Assembly: GCF_002117105.1 (NCBI RefSeq)
Contig: NZ_CP019343.1
Location: 3,782,001 to 3,846,000 of the forward strand
Direction: 5' to 3'
Length of the DNA stretch: 64,000 nt
Origin: Oceanicoccus sagamiensis
GTDB lineage: Bacteria; Pseudomonadota; Gammaproteobacteria; Pseudomonadales; Dasaniaceae
The notes under the pieces were generated by a model. It was not told the DNA's origin, did no database searches, and saw only the letters and a program-made list of their open reading frames with translations. A program made the translations under genes and the position numbers. Positions 33,712-43,163 of this stretch are shown in pieces. Each line of letters starts with the position of its first letter. Position 1 is the first letter of the stretch.

Positions 33712-36300
33712 TTAGTCTATTAAGCGCAGGCTTCTCGCTTTGGCAATGGCCTCGGTACGGCTGCCAACATCCAGCTTGGAATAGCTATTATATAGATGCG
33801 CTTTAATCGTAGCAGGGGCCAGCCCTAATAGTTCAGCAATGGCTTTATTGCGTAAACCCTGAGCAATTAAATTAAGCACTTCCAGTTCCCGTTCGCTCAG
33901 CGGGTCTAACAAGGCGGTCACGGTTTGCTGGCGCTCTGAAGGGTATTTTCTTTCCAGTGCGCTGTAGATATGTTTAGCAAACTGCTGTAGTGCCACCGTC
34001 CCCGTTTTCTTTAGCTGCGCCTGTTGCCAGTTATCAAAGACCGCCAACAGGATGGCGCCCTGAGATAAAAATAGTTGCTGGAAATTAGCCAGACAGGCCT
34101 TATTAATGGCCAGATCAAACAGCTGTTTGCTGGCCTTTAGTTGATCTTGTTTATAACTGGCAATCGCACTGATTAAGTAGGCCCAGACTTCATGCTGGAC
34201 ATCGCCGCGCTTGATCGCTGCGGCAGTAATCGACAGGAGTATAGGCTCTGCTTTACTAAAATATTCCTGCTCAACCCAGATTCTGGCGAGAATAAGTCGC
34301 TGTGCTTCTGAGCGAAAGTCCGTCCGCTGGCAGAGTGACGCAGCCTGTTTTTCTGCCCAATAGGCAGCGCTTAGGCTATTGCCTTGTTCAATCGCTGTTT
34401 CGGCGCGCAGGGCAGCGATGGAGGTAAAATACCAATTCCAGTTATCGGTTTCTTCAATGACCAGACCGCTGGCTTGTTCCAGAGCGCGGTCAAATTCATC
34501 ATAACGTGCTTCGGCCCGGTAAATTAAGGCTTCAAACACACAGATTAATAATTGCTGCTGTGGGTCGGCGTCGTCATCGCGACTAAAGGCTTGCAAAATT
34601 TCCAGCCCGGCCTTGGCCGAAGCAATGTCATTGCTTTCTATAAACAGGGGCACCAGTGCGCCGTTTTGCAGATAGGCTTTGGGAAAGATTTGTGTTTCTT
34701 TATTCAGCACCCATTCCATAACCGCCTGACGCCGGTTTAAGGCTTCAGTACTGCGCCCGGTGCGCAGCAGAACATAGGCTAACTTACTAATACCCAGGAC
34801 CACCGCCAGCTGAAAGTTTTCCTGTTTACCGTGACGGATAGATTCTTCCAGCGCGGTTTCTGTTACTGCCAAATCACCCCGGCAGTAGCTTTCCATGGCT
34901 CGTCCCAAGTCAGTGGCGGCACCCAAAGTAAACTTGGAGGTTGCCGCTTTTTTAACCGCAAAGTAGGTGATATTGTCGGCGGCCTGTTCACCACTTAATA
35001 ATCTGACCAGCCGGGCTTTTAATAAATAGATTTCTTTTAATAAGGCTTCGTCTTCGCTATCGCTGGTTTGTAAGAGCAGTGTTTCTGCTTTTTCCAATAA
35101 CGCAGTGGGTGTCTGTAAGTCATCCCGGTGCAGCTCAAACTGACAGAGGGCAGAAAAGTAGAGCAGGTAGGGGTTGCTACCGACAAAGTTATCCGGGAAG
35201 CGTTGGATAAACTTGTACAGGGCATTGCCGTTGCCCGCTTGAATAAACTGGAAGCCAATATCATTAATAATGCTGGCGGCTTTTTTCCACTGCTGATTGC
35301 TGCAAAGCAATGCCAGTGCATCAATATAGGATTCTTTTTTAAGGTATTGCTTAACTGCGTTGTTTTTGATGCTTTGCAGTCTTTTGCTATCGGTAGCGGC
35401 CAGATGTTCGTTGGCCGCATGGATAATCGCCGGATGGAATTGCTCCGTACCATTTCTGGCTCTGTAAACGGCGCCAATGGGTTCCAGGCTGTCTTGCTTG
35501 TCCGTTAATAGTCCAATAGCGGCCTGGTCCAATAAATGATCGTCACTGAGTTGCAGGTATTCATCGATAATATAGTGGGTAAGTAATGTGGGGTAGTCTT
35601 GAATGGCGTTGCTGCGCTGGGTTTTATTGAGCGGCAGATAATGGTCGGCAAATAGTTTAATCGCAATAGGCCAGCCTCGATAAGCGTCTTCCAGCTGGTT
35701 GAGTTGTTTGCGGGTCAGGTTTATTTGCCGTTGTTGTAAATAGTCTTCGGTTTCCTGTCGAGTAAAAGCCAGTTCTACAGCGTTGATCCTTGCCACTTGG
35801 TTGTGGGCAGTTAGGCGGCTTAAACCTTTAAAGCTCACGGCGCTCCGGTTGATAACGAGCATTTTCCCTTCAAGCCCGATAATCGTCTCCACCAGTTTGG
35901 ACTGAAGTAAAGCGGGCAGTGCTCCCATTTCATCAATCACCCAAAGCGGGTCGCTGGCCTGTTGATGGGCGGCCTTAATCAGGGCGGGAAGGTGTTTATA
36001 ATGCGCCGGATTTACGCTTAAGCACTCAGCAATAAACTCAGTGAGTTCGCTCTCGCTATTGAGCCAGGGCATCAGCTTGAGCCGTATAATGGTTTGCTCG
36101 GCGCTATCGTGCTGTTGCAGCCACTGTTCGATCAGGGTGGTTTTGCCAAAACCGGCAAGGGCCTCGACGGTAATAAGTGACCGTTGATTAATAGTATTAA
36201 GCGGGCCAAATAAGCGGTCACGATGGAGGCTTATATCCGTGGTGCTTGAAAGCTTGGCAATGGGCTGTAGTGGTTGTTTCATCGCTGCAATTAGGCTCAT
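33712..36300 (-). CDS. MalT-like LuxR-family transcriptional regulator (large ATP-binding type)
   Basis: An 862-residue regulator of the LAL/MalT class. The N-terminal NTPase has Walker A GFGKTT (about residue 50) and a Walker B region DPLWVIDEMG (about 115-124). A long helical TPR-like middle senses ligand or partner. The C-terminal LuxR helix-turn-helix reads LSERELEVLNLIAQG, then KAIAELLGLAPATIKAHLYN. It is divergent from the carotenoid oxygenase gene at 36433 with 132 bp between, and probably activates that gene or the adjacent operons in response to a pathway compound. Confidence 0.92.
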   Translation of the reverse strand: MSLIAAMKQPLQPIAKLSSTTDISLHRDRLFGPLNTINQRSLITVEALAGFGKTTLIEQWLQQHDSAEQTIIRLKLMPWLNSESELTEFIAECLSVNPAHYKHLPALIKAAHQQASDPLWVIDEMGALPALLQSKLVETIIGLEGKMLVINRSAVSFKGLSRLTAHNQVARINAVELAFTRQETEDYLQQRQINLTRKQLNQLEDAYRGWPIAIKLFADHYLPLNKTQRSNAIQDYPTLLTHYIIDEYLQLSDDHLLDQAAIGLLTDKQDSLEPIGAVYRARNGTEQFHPAIIHAANEHLAATDSKRLQSIKNNAVKQYLKKESYIDALALLCSNQQWKKAASIINDIGFQFIQAGNGNALYKFIQRFPDNFVGSNPYLLYFSALCQFELHRDDLQTPTALLEKAETLLLQTSDSEDEALLKEIYLLKARLVRLLSGEQAADNITYFAVKKAATSKFTLGAATDLGRAMESYCRGDLAVTETALEESIRHGKQENFQLAVVLGISKLAYVLLRTGRSTEALNRRQAVMEWVLNKETQIFPKAYLQNGALVPLFIESNDIASAKAGLEILQAFSRDDDADPQQQLLICVFEALIYRAEARYDEFDRALEQASGLVIEETDNWNWYFTSIAALRAETAIEQGNSLSAAYWAEKQAASLCQRTDFRSEAQRLILARIWVEQEYFSKAEPILLSITAAAIKRGDVQHEVWAYLISAIASYKQDQLKASKQLFDLAINKACLANFQQLFLSQGAILLAVFDNWQQAQLKKTGTVALQQFAKHIYSALERKYPSERQQTVTALLDPLSERELEVLNLIAQGLRNKAIAELLGLAPATIKAHLYNSYSKLDVGSRTEAIAKARSLRLID

Positions 36301-36350
36301 TATTATCGTCTTGGCAGTATAAGTGTTTTTACTTTCTAAAACAGTCTGGT

Positions 36351-36379
36351 TTGTTTTAATTTGGCAGCAGGCCTATAAT
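36351..36379 (+). promoter_or_regulatory. Candidate sigma-70 promoter
   Basis: TTGTTT at 36351-36356 and TATAAT at 36374-36379, spaced 17 bp, 53 bp upstream of the carotenoid oxygenase start. The -10 hexamer is consensus; the -35 is partial, as expected if the LuxR-type activator is required. Confidence 0.45.
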
Positions 36380-36432
36380 CATCAGGCCTGAAAACACGCC
36401 TTAAACAACAAAAATATAAGGACTAATATTCA

Positions 36433-38052
36433 ATGTTATCAATACTTTATGCGGTTTTATTAATCCTAATTGTTACTCCTGTTGCAGTGGTATTATTACT
36501 GTTTATTGCCCCGCAACCACTGTTTGCTGTGGCTGATAAGCGTATCCGCAAGGCTCTGGATGTTGAGGCGTATAATCGCAACAGTCCGTATTCGGGCAAA
36601 GGTTTTATGCCTGTGCATACAGAGCTTCAGCAGTCTGCTATCCGGATAGAAGGAACTATTCCTGCTGATTTTAAGGGTGTTTATCTACGCAATGGCACCA
36701 ATACCCAGTTTGAAAGTACAAATAGCCGGCTGCATATGTTTAATGGCTCCGGGATGTTACACCAGATTCAGGTCAAAGATGGGGTCGCCACTTACTCCAA
36801 TACCTATGTTAAAACCCCGGCGCATACCATTGAGAACGAGCAGGGCAAAGAAGTGTTTGGTCAATTTGGTGATCTTGCTGGCGGTGGCAAGGCCAGCTTT
36901 GCCCGTATTATCACTGATTTATTAAAGAAGCGCTTTGGAGTAATACCCAGCTTGGATATGCTGGAAAACGGCTCATCTACCACTGCGATTCAATACCACC
37001 ATGGCAAGCTCTATTGTTTACAAGAAACCGGCTACCCCTTTGCATTGAATACTAGAGTAGAGGACGGTCAGCTCGTGCTTGATGGTAGTGGAGACTGGGA
37101 TACCTTTGACGGAAAGCTGGATACCCCCTTTACCGCTCACCCTAAAATCGACCCGGAGACGGGGGATTGGTATACCTATAGCACTCATTTAATGAGCGGT
37201 AATATCCATTACTCGGTGTTAAGTGAAGGCAAGCTAAAAAGCCATACACAGTTGTTACAAGCCAAGCCCGCGTTAAGTTTTTTACATGACTATTATTTAA
37301 CGGAACACTACTCCGTATTCCCTGACCTTTCGATGCGCTTTGATAGCAAAGAGATTTTTGGTGAGCATCAAAGCCCGTTTTATTTTGATGCCGACTATAA
37401 AATGCGCTTTGGTGTGATTAAGCGTGACCATCAGCAAGGGGATGATATCCAGTGGTTTACCACCGATCTGCCGGGTCATATTTGGCATACCATTAACGCC
37501 TGGGAAGAAACCCGTGACGATGGCGGTACAGATATTGTGCTCTATGCGCCGGTATTCCGTGAATACCCATCGAATGTACCCATTCATACGCCACTGGAAC
37601 CCCATGCTCAGATGCATATCTATCGCCTTAATCTTGATAGCGGTGAAGTGACTGAGCAGCGCCAGTTAATGGAACATTTCTATGAGCGCCCCAGCTATAA
37701 CACCAACTATGTGGGCAAGCGCACCCAATACGCCTATTTATTAGATGAGCAGGGCAGTGGTGGCATTATGGGTAAAGGCGTGCTGAAGTATGATCTGATT
37801 AATGAACAGGAAGTGAGTTATTTTGACTACGGTGATCATCTGGGTGGCGAAGCCTTGTTTGTGCCCAAAGCCAACGCCGTTGCTGAAGACGATGGTTATC
37901 TGGTGGATTTGCTAATGACGGATGACTCCGCCTACCTGATTATTATTGATGCCTCCACCATGGAAGAATGCGCGAAATTGCATTTGCCGCAGCGTGTTCC
38001 CTATGGTGTGCATGCTTGCTGGCTTAATCAGGAACAGCTGGCCACTTTATAA
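36433..38052 (+). CDS. Membrane-anchored carotenoid oxygenase
   Basis: A 539-residue RPE65-family oxygenase with an N-terminal hydrophobic segment (about residues 3-27, YAVLLILIVTPVAVVLLLF). The segment has no cleavage site and probably anchors the enzyme to the inner membrane. Iron ligands are the His in TAHPKIDPETGD, SFLHDYY, IWHTINAW and the final GVHACW. It has the family markers YLRNGTN and FNGSGMLH. It is the most divergent paralogue. It is followed 30 bp later by a GST gene, and its promoter region is shared with the LuxR regulator. Confidence 0.92.
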   Translation: MLSILYAVLLILIVTPVAVVLLLFIAPQPLFAVADKRIRKALDVEAYNRNSPYSGKGFMPVHTELQQSAIRIEGTIPADFKGVYLRNGTNTQFESTNSRLHMFNGSGMLHQIQVKDGVATYSNTYVKTPAHTIENEQGKEVFGQFGDLAGGGKASFARIITDLLKKRFGVIPSLDMLENGSSTTAIQYHHGKLYCLQETGYPFALNTRVEDGQLVLDGSGDWDTFDGKLDTPFTAHPKIDPETGDWYTYSTHLMSGNIHYSVLSEGKLKSHTQLLQAKPALSFLHDYYLTEHYSVFPDLSMRFDSKEIFGEHQSPFYFDADYKMRFGVIKRDHQQGDDIQWFTTDLPGHIWHTINAWEETRDDGGTDIVLYAPVFREYPSNVPIHTPLEPHAQMHIYRLNLDSGEVTEQRQLMEHFYERPSYNTNYVGKRTQYAYLLDEQGSGGIMGKGVLKYDLINEQEVSYFDYGDHLGGEALFVPKANAVAEDDGYLVDLLMTDDSAYLIIIDASTMEECAKLHLPQRVPYGVHACWLNQEQLATL

Positions 38053-38082
38053 TATTCACTGAACCATTAATGGTACCGTTTA

Positions 38083-38769
38083 ATGATTGATCTCTATACC
38101 GCAGCCACACCCAATGGCTGGAAAGTCTCTATTGCCCTGGAAGAACTAGGCCTGCCTTATACCGTGCATGCTTTGGATTTTAAACAGCAGCAACAAAAAG
38201 CCCCGGAGTACTTAGCCATTAACCCCAATGGCAGAATCCCTGCCATTGTTGATCGTGAAGAAAATGATTTAGCCATTTTTGAGTCCGGTGCGGTATTGCT
38301 GTATTTGGCGGAGAAAACCGGCCAGCTTATGCCTCAGGACTTAAAGGGTCGCTATGATGTGACGCAATGGCTCATGTTCCAAATGGGCGGCCTTGGCCCA
38401 ATGCAGGGCCAGGCCAATATGTTTTATCGCTATTTTCCCACGCATATTCCAGAAGCGATTGATCGTTATCAAAATGAATCCCGGCGTCTTTATGAAGTGA
38501 TGAATTCACGATTGACTGACCGTGATTATCTGGCGGTGGACTACAGTATTGCGGATATTGCCTGTTGGAGTTGGGTGCATTTATATGACTGGTCTGGTGT
38601 CAGCATGGATGGACTGGATTCTTTGCAGCAATGGTATAACACCATTAAAGAGCGGCCAGCCGTGCAAAAGGGTATCACCGTTCCTCATGCGGTTTCTTTT
38701 ACCGCCGATGTTGATGAACAAGAAAAAGCCAAAATGATGGCCGATGCCCGCAGTATCTTGACCAAGTAG
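38083..38769 (+). CDS. Glutathione S-transferase, Ure2p/YfcG-like
   Basis: A 228-residue nu-class-like GST. The active-site motif [10 protein letters not shown], the GSH-binding NGRIPAIVD and [14 protein letters not shown], and the C-terminal domain motif [15 protein letters not shown] are present. Related enzymes use glutathione or its disulfide in thiol-disulfide or peroxide reactions. It is probably cotranscribed with the upstream oxygenase and may protect against reactive aldehydes or act on the cleavage product. Confidence 0.9.
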   Translation: MIDLYTAATPNGWKVSIALEELGLPYTVHALDFKQQQQKAPEYLAINPNGRIPAIVDREENDLAIFESGAVLLYLAEKTGQLMPQDLKGRYDVTQWLMFQMGGLGPMQGQANMFYRYFPTHIPEAIDRYQNESRRLYEVMNSRLTDRDYLAVDYSIADIACWSWVHLYDWSGVSMDGLDSLQQWYNTIKERPAVQKGITVPHAVSFTADVDEQEKAKMMADARSILTK

Positions 38770-38848
38770 TTAGCTTCTTATGCTGGCCCTAAAAGGCCGG
38801 CAGCTTGTCCTCCCTTTGTTCCAGATCAAATCCCTCTGCGCCAAACTC

Positions 38849-38874
38849 TATAAGATATATCTATATGTCTTATA
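38849..38874. promoter_or_regulatory. Inverted repeat upstream of the isomerase-like operon
   Basis: TATAAGA and TCTTATA separated by 12 nt (itself AT-rich with TATATCTATATG), 27 bp before the ATG at 38902. It could be an operator or a promoter element. The nearest candidate regulator is the LuxR-type protein at 33712. Confidence 0.4.
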
Positions 38875-38901
38875 AATACGTTTACCCAAGAGGGCTCTAC
38901 C

Positions 38902-39744
38902 ATGTCTCCGTTTGATTCCACTATTGACCTATCAAGAACGCGTGACCGTGATCAGCGTACCGATGGTTTTCTGGACAACTATGTCGGCCATCGGGCAAAA
39001 ATCGGCGTCATTATTCCCTCTACCAATATTTCAGTGGAATATGACTGTCAGCAGATTATTCCCCGTGGTGTGGTGTGGAATTTTGCCCGATTTTTTATTG
39101 AGCACCCCAACCTGAGTGATGACAAAAACTTTGTGCAGTTTCTGGAATTACTCCGTGGCACGGTGCCGGATGCCGTGCGTGATGTACTGACCTGCAAGCC
39201 CGATCATATGATGATGGGTATGTCCGCCGAGACCTTTTGGGGTGGTGTTGAGGGCAATGATGGCTTTGTCGATCATATTCAGCAACTCTGTGGTGATATA
39301 GGGCTAACCACTGGAGCCAATGCCGTTATTTCTGCCATAGAAGCTTATCAATCCGTTGGTCATGGTATAAAAAATATCGCTGTGCTCGGACCTTATCAGC
39401 CGATTGGTGATAAAAATGTGCGCAAGTTTTTCGAAGAGTCCGGCTTTAATGTAAAACATGTCGCTGGATTAAAAGCCGATAATGCCACCGATGCCATTGC
39501 ACTCACACCAGAGTTTGGTGGCCAGGGCGTTATGGATGTCGTTAAGCAAATTGATGGTGATGATGTGGATGCCATTATTCAAGTCGGCACAAACCTGTCG
39601 ACCGCCAATATTTTTCCCACTCTGGAAAAATGGTTAGAAAAACCCGCCATATCCATCAATACCGCATGCTGTTGGCATGCGCTACGGGCCTGTGGTGTTA
39701 ACGATCAGTTGGATGGCAAGGGTCGTTTGTTTGAAGAGTTTTAG
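38902..39744 (+). CDS. Maleate isomerase / Asp-Glu racemase superfamily protein, catalytic Cys positions replaced
   Basis: A 280-residue protein of the maleate cis-trans isomerase/arylmalonate decarboxylase superfamily: GVIIPSTNISVEYD at the start, the second-domain SAVISAIEAYQS-like block (GLTTGANAVISAIEAY) and the ligand-phosphate-like loop GPYQPIGDKNV. The first catalytic Cys of the family would lie near MMMGMSAETFWGG and the second near IIQVGTNLSTANIFP. Neither is Cys here, so isomerase or racemase activity by the two-cysteine mechanism seems unlikely. It is close in sequence to the gene at 41008, with a flavin hydroxylase gene between them. SD GAGG lies 8 nt upstream. Confidence 0.85.
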   Translation: MSPFDSTIDLSRTRDRDQRTDGFLDNYVGHRAKIGVIIPSTNISVEYDCQQIIPRGVVWNFARFFIEHPNLSDDKNFVQFLELLRGTVPDAVRDVLTCKPDHMMMGMSAETFWGGVEGNDGFVDHIQQLCGDIGLTTGANAVISAIEAYQSVGHGIKNIAVLGPYQPIGDKNVRKFFEESGFNVKHVAGLKADNATDAIALTPEFGGQGVMDVVKQIDGDDVDAIIQVGTNLSTANIFPTLEKWLEKPAISINTACCWHALRACGVNDQLDGKGRLFEEF

Positions 39745-39784
39745 TGGTTGGTCACTATTCGCATAGCTAAAGAGAGAGCATATT

Positions 39785-40990
39785 ATGACAGAGCAATTAC
39801 CGATATTAATTTCAGGCGCTGGGCCTACCGGTTTAACACTGGCTCTCGCCCTGGGTAAAGCCGGTTACAACGTCGAACTATTTGAAGCCGAAGCAGCATT
39901 GGCAGATGAAATAAGAGCCAGTACGATTCATGCCTCAACCATGGAGTACTGGGATAGTTTGGGGGTTGCCGATCGTATTATTGCTAAAGGCAAAACCTCT
40001 AAAACGCTGAAATTTTATGAACGTGAAACAAAAGAATGTGTAGCCACCTTTGATTATTCATTAATAGAAGGGGATACAAGGTTTCCCTTTCGACTGCAAT
40101 GTCCACAAAATATAGTTACCCGCGAACTACTACCCGCAGCGTTAGAGACTGGTAATGTCACGGTCCATATGTCACATGCAAGCCAGCGCTTTGAAGATCA
40201 TGGTGACTCGGTCACCCTTTATCTGCAAACACCTGACGGTAAAGAAAAGGCAGTAAGGGGCAGTTATTTGTGCGCCTGTGATGGGCCTCGCAGTCCCGCC
40301 CGAGTGCAGCTAGATATCAAGTTTCCGGAAGTCAGTGTCTATGAAGACCGTTTCTTATTAATTGGCACCGATATCGATCTACAGACAATCTACCCGGATA
40401 TCGGCCCGGTTGCTTATTTCTATGATCCCGAAGAATGGATTATCTGTATGGAGCTGCCAACCATGACCCGCACCATTTTTCGTATCCCGCCAGATGTTGA
40501 TACCAGCGATCTAACCTCGGAGCTATCCTGTCGAAAGCGGCTGGAAAAAGTTGTTGGCCCTGATTATGACTACAACATCAAGGTGGTTAACTATTACAGC
40601 GTATTACAACGGGCAGCTGAAACCTTCAGGGTGGGGCGTGTTTGTTTGGCTGGTGATGCTGCGCATTTAAATAACCCTACTGGTGGTCAGGGGCTTAACA
40701 GTGGCGCCCAGGATGCGGCGATGCTAGCAGACAAACTGATCCGTGTTTTGCAAGGCGCCGATGATAAGGCCCTGGATGAGTATTCGATAACACGGCGCGA
40801 TTACCATAAAAATATGGTGCAGCAAAAAGCCGCTAAAAATTATTCTGATTTGGTATTAACTGAACAGGAGGATAGAGCGGCCAGAAATGAGGCCATGAAG
40901 TCGATTGCTAAAAACCCCGAGCAAGCTCGTGCTTATTTACTACGCGCCTCCATGCTCGACCATCGGATTGAACGCACCGACGCTGCCTAA
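39785..40990 (+). CDS. FAD-dependent aromatic hydroxylase/monooxygenase
   Basis: A 401-residue class A flavin monooxygenase. The FAD/NADPH-binding motifs are GAGPTGLTLALAL (near residues 9-21), the short-motif CDGPRSPARVQL, and the GD motif CLAGDAAHLNNPTGGQGLNSGAQDA (in segments, about 310-335). Members hydroxylate phenols, benzoates or heteroaromatics. It lacks the C-terminal thioredoxin-like domain of the phenol hydroxylase branch. It sits between two paralogous isomerase-like genes in one operon (gaps 40 and 17 bp), so its product or its ring-opened derivative is presumably their substrate. Confidence 0.92.
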   Translation: MTEQLPILISGAGPTGLTLALALGKAGYNVELFEAEAALADEIRASTIHASTMEYWDSLGVADRIIAKGKTSKTLKFYERETKECVATFDYSLIEGDTRFPFRLQCPQNIVTRELLPAALETGNVTVHMSHASQRFEDHGDSVTLYLQTPDGKEKAVRGSYLCACDGPRSPARVQLDIKFPEVSVYEDRFLLIGTDIDLQTIYPDIGPVAYFYDPEEWIICMELPTMTRTIFRIPPDVDTSDLTSELSCRKRLEKVVGPDYDYNIKVVNYYSVLQRAAETFRVGRVCLAGDAAHLNNPTGGQGLNSGAQDAAMLADKLIRVLQGADDKALDEYSITRRDYHKNMVQQKAAKNYSDLVLTEQEDRAARNEAMKSIAKNPEQARAYLLRASMLDHRIERTDAA

Positions 40991-41007
40991 TTTAGAGAGG
41001 ATAACTG

Positions 41008-41829
41008 ATGGATAATATTCAATTAGCCCAACGTGCCCGAATCGGTGTGTTAATTCCAGCGACCAATACCGGCGTGGAATACGATTTACACAACCTTACA
41101 GTGCCGGGTGTCACCTGGCACCCCAGCCGCTTTTGGGTATCATCCCCCAATTGGGCGGCAGATGGTGACAATACCGGAGACGGGGTTGATAATGCCTTTG
41201 AGCGTTTTCTTGAAGGTATACGTCCGGAGCTGCCACTCGCGGTAAGAAATGGTATGGCTGCGGATATCCACCACTTAATGCTGGGCATGTCGGCGGAAAC
41301 TTTTTGGGGTGGTGAGGCCGGTAATAAGGCCTTTGAGCAGCGCATTCTTGATGATATCGAAAAGTGGAAAACCATCGATCCCGAAGGCGGTATGACCTAC
41401 GACCGCGATATTGGTTTAACCACCGGTGCTAACGCTATTGTTGATGCTCTACATGCTTTTGGTGCCAAAAAGATTGGCGTGATTGATCCCTATCCGCCGA
41501 TAGGTGATAAAAACGTAGAGCTGTTTTTTCGTGAGATGGGGTTTGAAGTGCATAAAGTGCAGGGGTTATGCCGCGCCAATGCCTGGGAAATTGCTCGCTC
41601 GCCAATTTCCGAAGTGCTTGCCGCGGTGCAGGCTGTGGATGCTGATGATGTCGATGTGATTGTACAGGCGGGGACCAATTTATCTACCGCTGATATTTTC
41701 CCCACGCTCGAGCACACGCTTGGCAAACCCTGTTTGTCGATTAATCTAGTGACGGCATGGCATGCGTTAAGAGCAGTAGGTATAAAGGATCGGATTGTGG
41801 GCAAGGGCAGGTTGCTGGAAGAGTTTTAA
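41008..41829 (+). CDS. Maleate isomerase / Asp-Glu racemase superfamily protein, second paralogue
   Basis: A 273-residue paralogue of the 38902 gene: GVLIPATNTGVEYDLH at the start, LMLGMSAETFWGGEAG, the GLTTGANAIVDALHAFG block, PYPPIGDKNVELFF and VIVQAGTNLSTADIFPTLE. Like its partner it lacks Cys at both positions where the maleate isomerase and arylmalonate decarboxylase mechanisms need it. SD GAGGA lies 7 nt upstream. The shared MSAETFWGG and GTNLSTA motifs define a subgroup. The two may form a heteromer. A strong terminator follows. Confidence 0.85.
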   Translation: MDNIQLAQRARIGVLIPATNTGVEYDLHNLTVPGVTWHPSRFWVSSPNWAADGDNTGDGVDNAFERFLEGIRPELPLAVRNGMAADIHHLMLGMSAETFWGGEAGNKAFEQRILDDIEKWKTIDPEGGMTYDRDIGLTTGANAIVDALHAFGAKKIGVIDPYPPIGDKNVELFFREMGFEVHKVQGLCRANAWEIARSPISEVLAAVQAVDADDVDVIVQAGTNLSTADIFPTLEHTLGKPCLSINLVTAWHALRAVGIKDRIVGKGRLLEEF

Positions 41830-41845
41830 CTCAATGCTTAGTCAT

Positions 41846-41880
41846 AAAAAAGCCCGTAGAGTTTATGCTACGGGCTTTTT
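41846..41880. terminator. Bidirectional terminator
   Basis: Arms AGCCCGTAG and CTACGGGCT around AGTTTATG, with T runs on both strands, between the convergent operon end and acyl-CoA dehydrogenase-like gene. Confidence 0.9.
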
Positions 41881-41930
41881 GTTGCGCGCTATTTACTGAT
41901 GAGCAGCAAAGAGCGATTCCGCTGTCCCTA

Positions 41931-43163
41931 TTATTTCCGTATTAGCAGCATCGAGCCGGCCCGCTCAGCCGGATAGGCCTGAACAATACCCATGGCCATT
42001 TCGCGTAACGCACGGTTGGTCAGGCTATCACTTAATGCACCCGCTGTACCCGCAGCTTTTAAGGCATTGGTGGTTAATTTAAAGCCGGACTCCGCCACCT
42101 GTCCTTTACACAGGCGCCACAGTTTAACTACTTCATCCTTGGGTAATAGCGGCGGTTGCGTAGTTTCGAGCTCAACCTGACGCCGCAACCACAGCATGGC
42201 GGTATTTAAGTCTGTCATCATCTCACCCAATAATTGTTGATACATGGGGCCGGTGCCATAGGGCTTGCCGGTGTCTTTAAATTTTTTGGTTTTAAGATAA
42301 TCCACGATATAGCTGTAAACGGAATAGGCTATGCCTAAATATACCGCACCACCCGCTACCTGATTGCCCACAAATGAACCGCGGCTCATTTGCATCGACT
42401 TTTCAAAGGCACCGAGCATGGCTAATGAATATTCGTCGGAGACAAACACATCCTTCATCACCAGGCCGTCGGTGGCACTGCCTCGCATACCGAGTGCATC
42501 CCATTTAATCCTGCGATCCAGACCTTCGCTTTTGCTATCCACAATAAAGGTACACATGCCAGCCATATCATTGTGGCCTTCAAGATTGGCTGTCACCAAA
42601 TAATAATCCGCAACGCCATAGGCACAGGCAAAGGACTTAACCCCATTGAGTCGATAACCACCGGGTACTTTAGTCGCAACAGTTTCGATTGTGATTTTGG
42701 CTTTTTCGGTTTTGGTGTTTTCACTGGTAAAGTTACCCATCCATTTACCATCGCGCCCAATCAGGTTTAATACCAGCTCTGCCCACTGTTTCACCTTGGG
42801 GGCTTCTTGCTCGTCAAACAAACCTGCCTCAAGGGCTTTTAAGAGTAAAGTGCCCCTTGATGTGGCTGAACATTGAAAGTAAAAGCACAGTGCCGTCGAA
42901 GGGCAGGCCGTACCCATAGCAAAGGTTGCGGCGCAAAGATCTCTAAGCCCGCCACCCAGACCGCCATATTCGGTGGGTACCATCAGCCCTAATAAGCCTG
43001 CGTCACTGAGGGTTTTTACATGGGGCATATAAAACTCCCCGGCAGAATCTACATCTTTGGCTTTATCTCTTAAGATGGGCAATACACACTCCACGGCGCT
43101 GGCTCTGGTCTTTTCATCAGCGTCCATTTGTTCAATAAACAGTTCTCCAGTGAAACTCATCAT
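41931..43163 (-). CDS. Acyl-CoA dehydrogenase-superfamily flavoprotein (possibly a flavin monooxygenase)
   Basis: A 410-residue acyl-CoA dehydrogenase-fold protein. The N-terminal helical domain contains GLLGLMVPTEYGGLGGGLRD; the central barrel includes SENTKTEKAKITIETVA, NGVKSFACAYGVADY and ALGMRGSATDG. The characteristic acyl-CoA dehydrogenase Glu position is not clear, and the C-terminal helical domain resembles the Acyl-CoA_dh_2 type found in DszC/HpaB-like flavin monooxygenases. Either dehydrogenation or hydroxylation with reduced flavin is possible. It is monocistronic between the terminator at 41846 and its own promoter region. Confidence 0.87.
   Translation of the reverse strand: MMSFTGELFIEQMDADEKTRASAVECVLPILRDKAKDVDSAGEFYMPHVKTLSDAGLLGLMVPTEYGGLGGGLRDLCAATFAMGTACPSTALCFYFQCSATSRGTLLLKALEAGLFDEQEAPKVKQWAELVLNLIGRDGKWMGNFTSENTKTEKAKITIETVATKVPGGYRLNGVKSFACAYGVADYYLVTANLEGHNDMAGMCTFIVDSKSEGLDRRIKWDALGMRGSATDGLVMKDVFVSDEYSLAMLGAFEKSMQMSRGSFVGNQVAGGAVYLGIAYSVYSYIVDYLKTKKFKDTGKPYGTGPMYQQLLGEMMTDLNTAMLWLRRQVELETTQPPLLPKDEVVKLWRLCKGQVAESGFKLTTNALKAAGTAGALSDSLTNRALREMAMGIVQAYPAERAGSMLLIRK

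Noticed and set aside
38782-38801. Hairpin after the GST gene as a terminator
   Set aside because: The stem includes a G-T pair and no T run follows, so termination cannot be supported.
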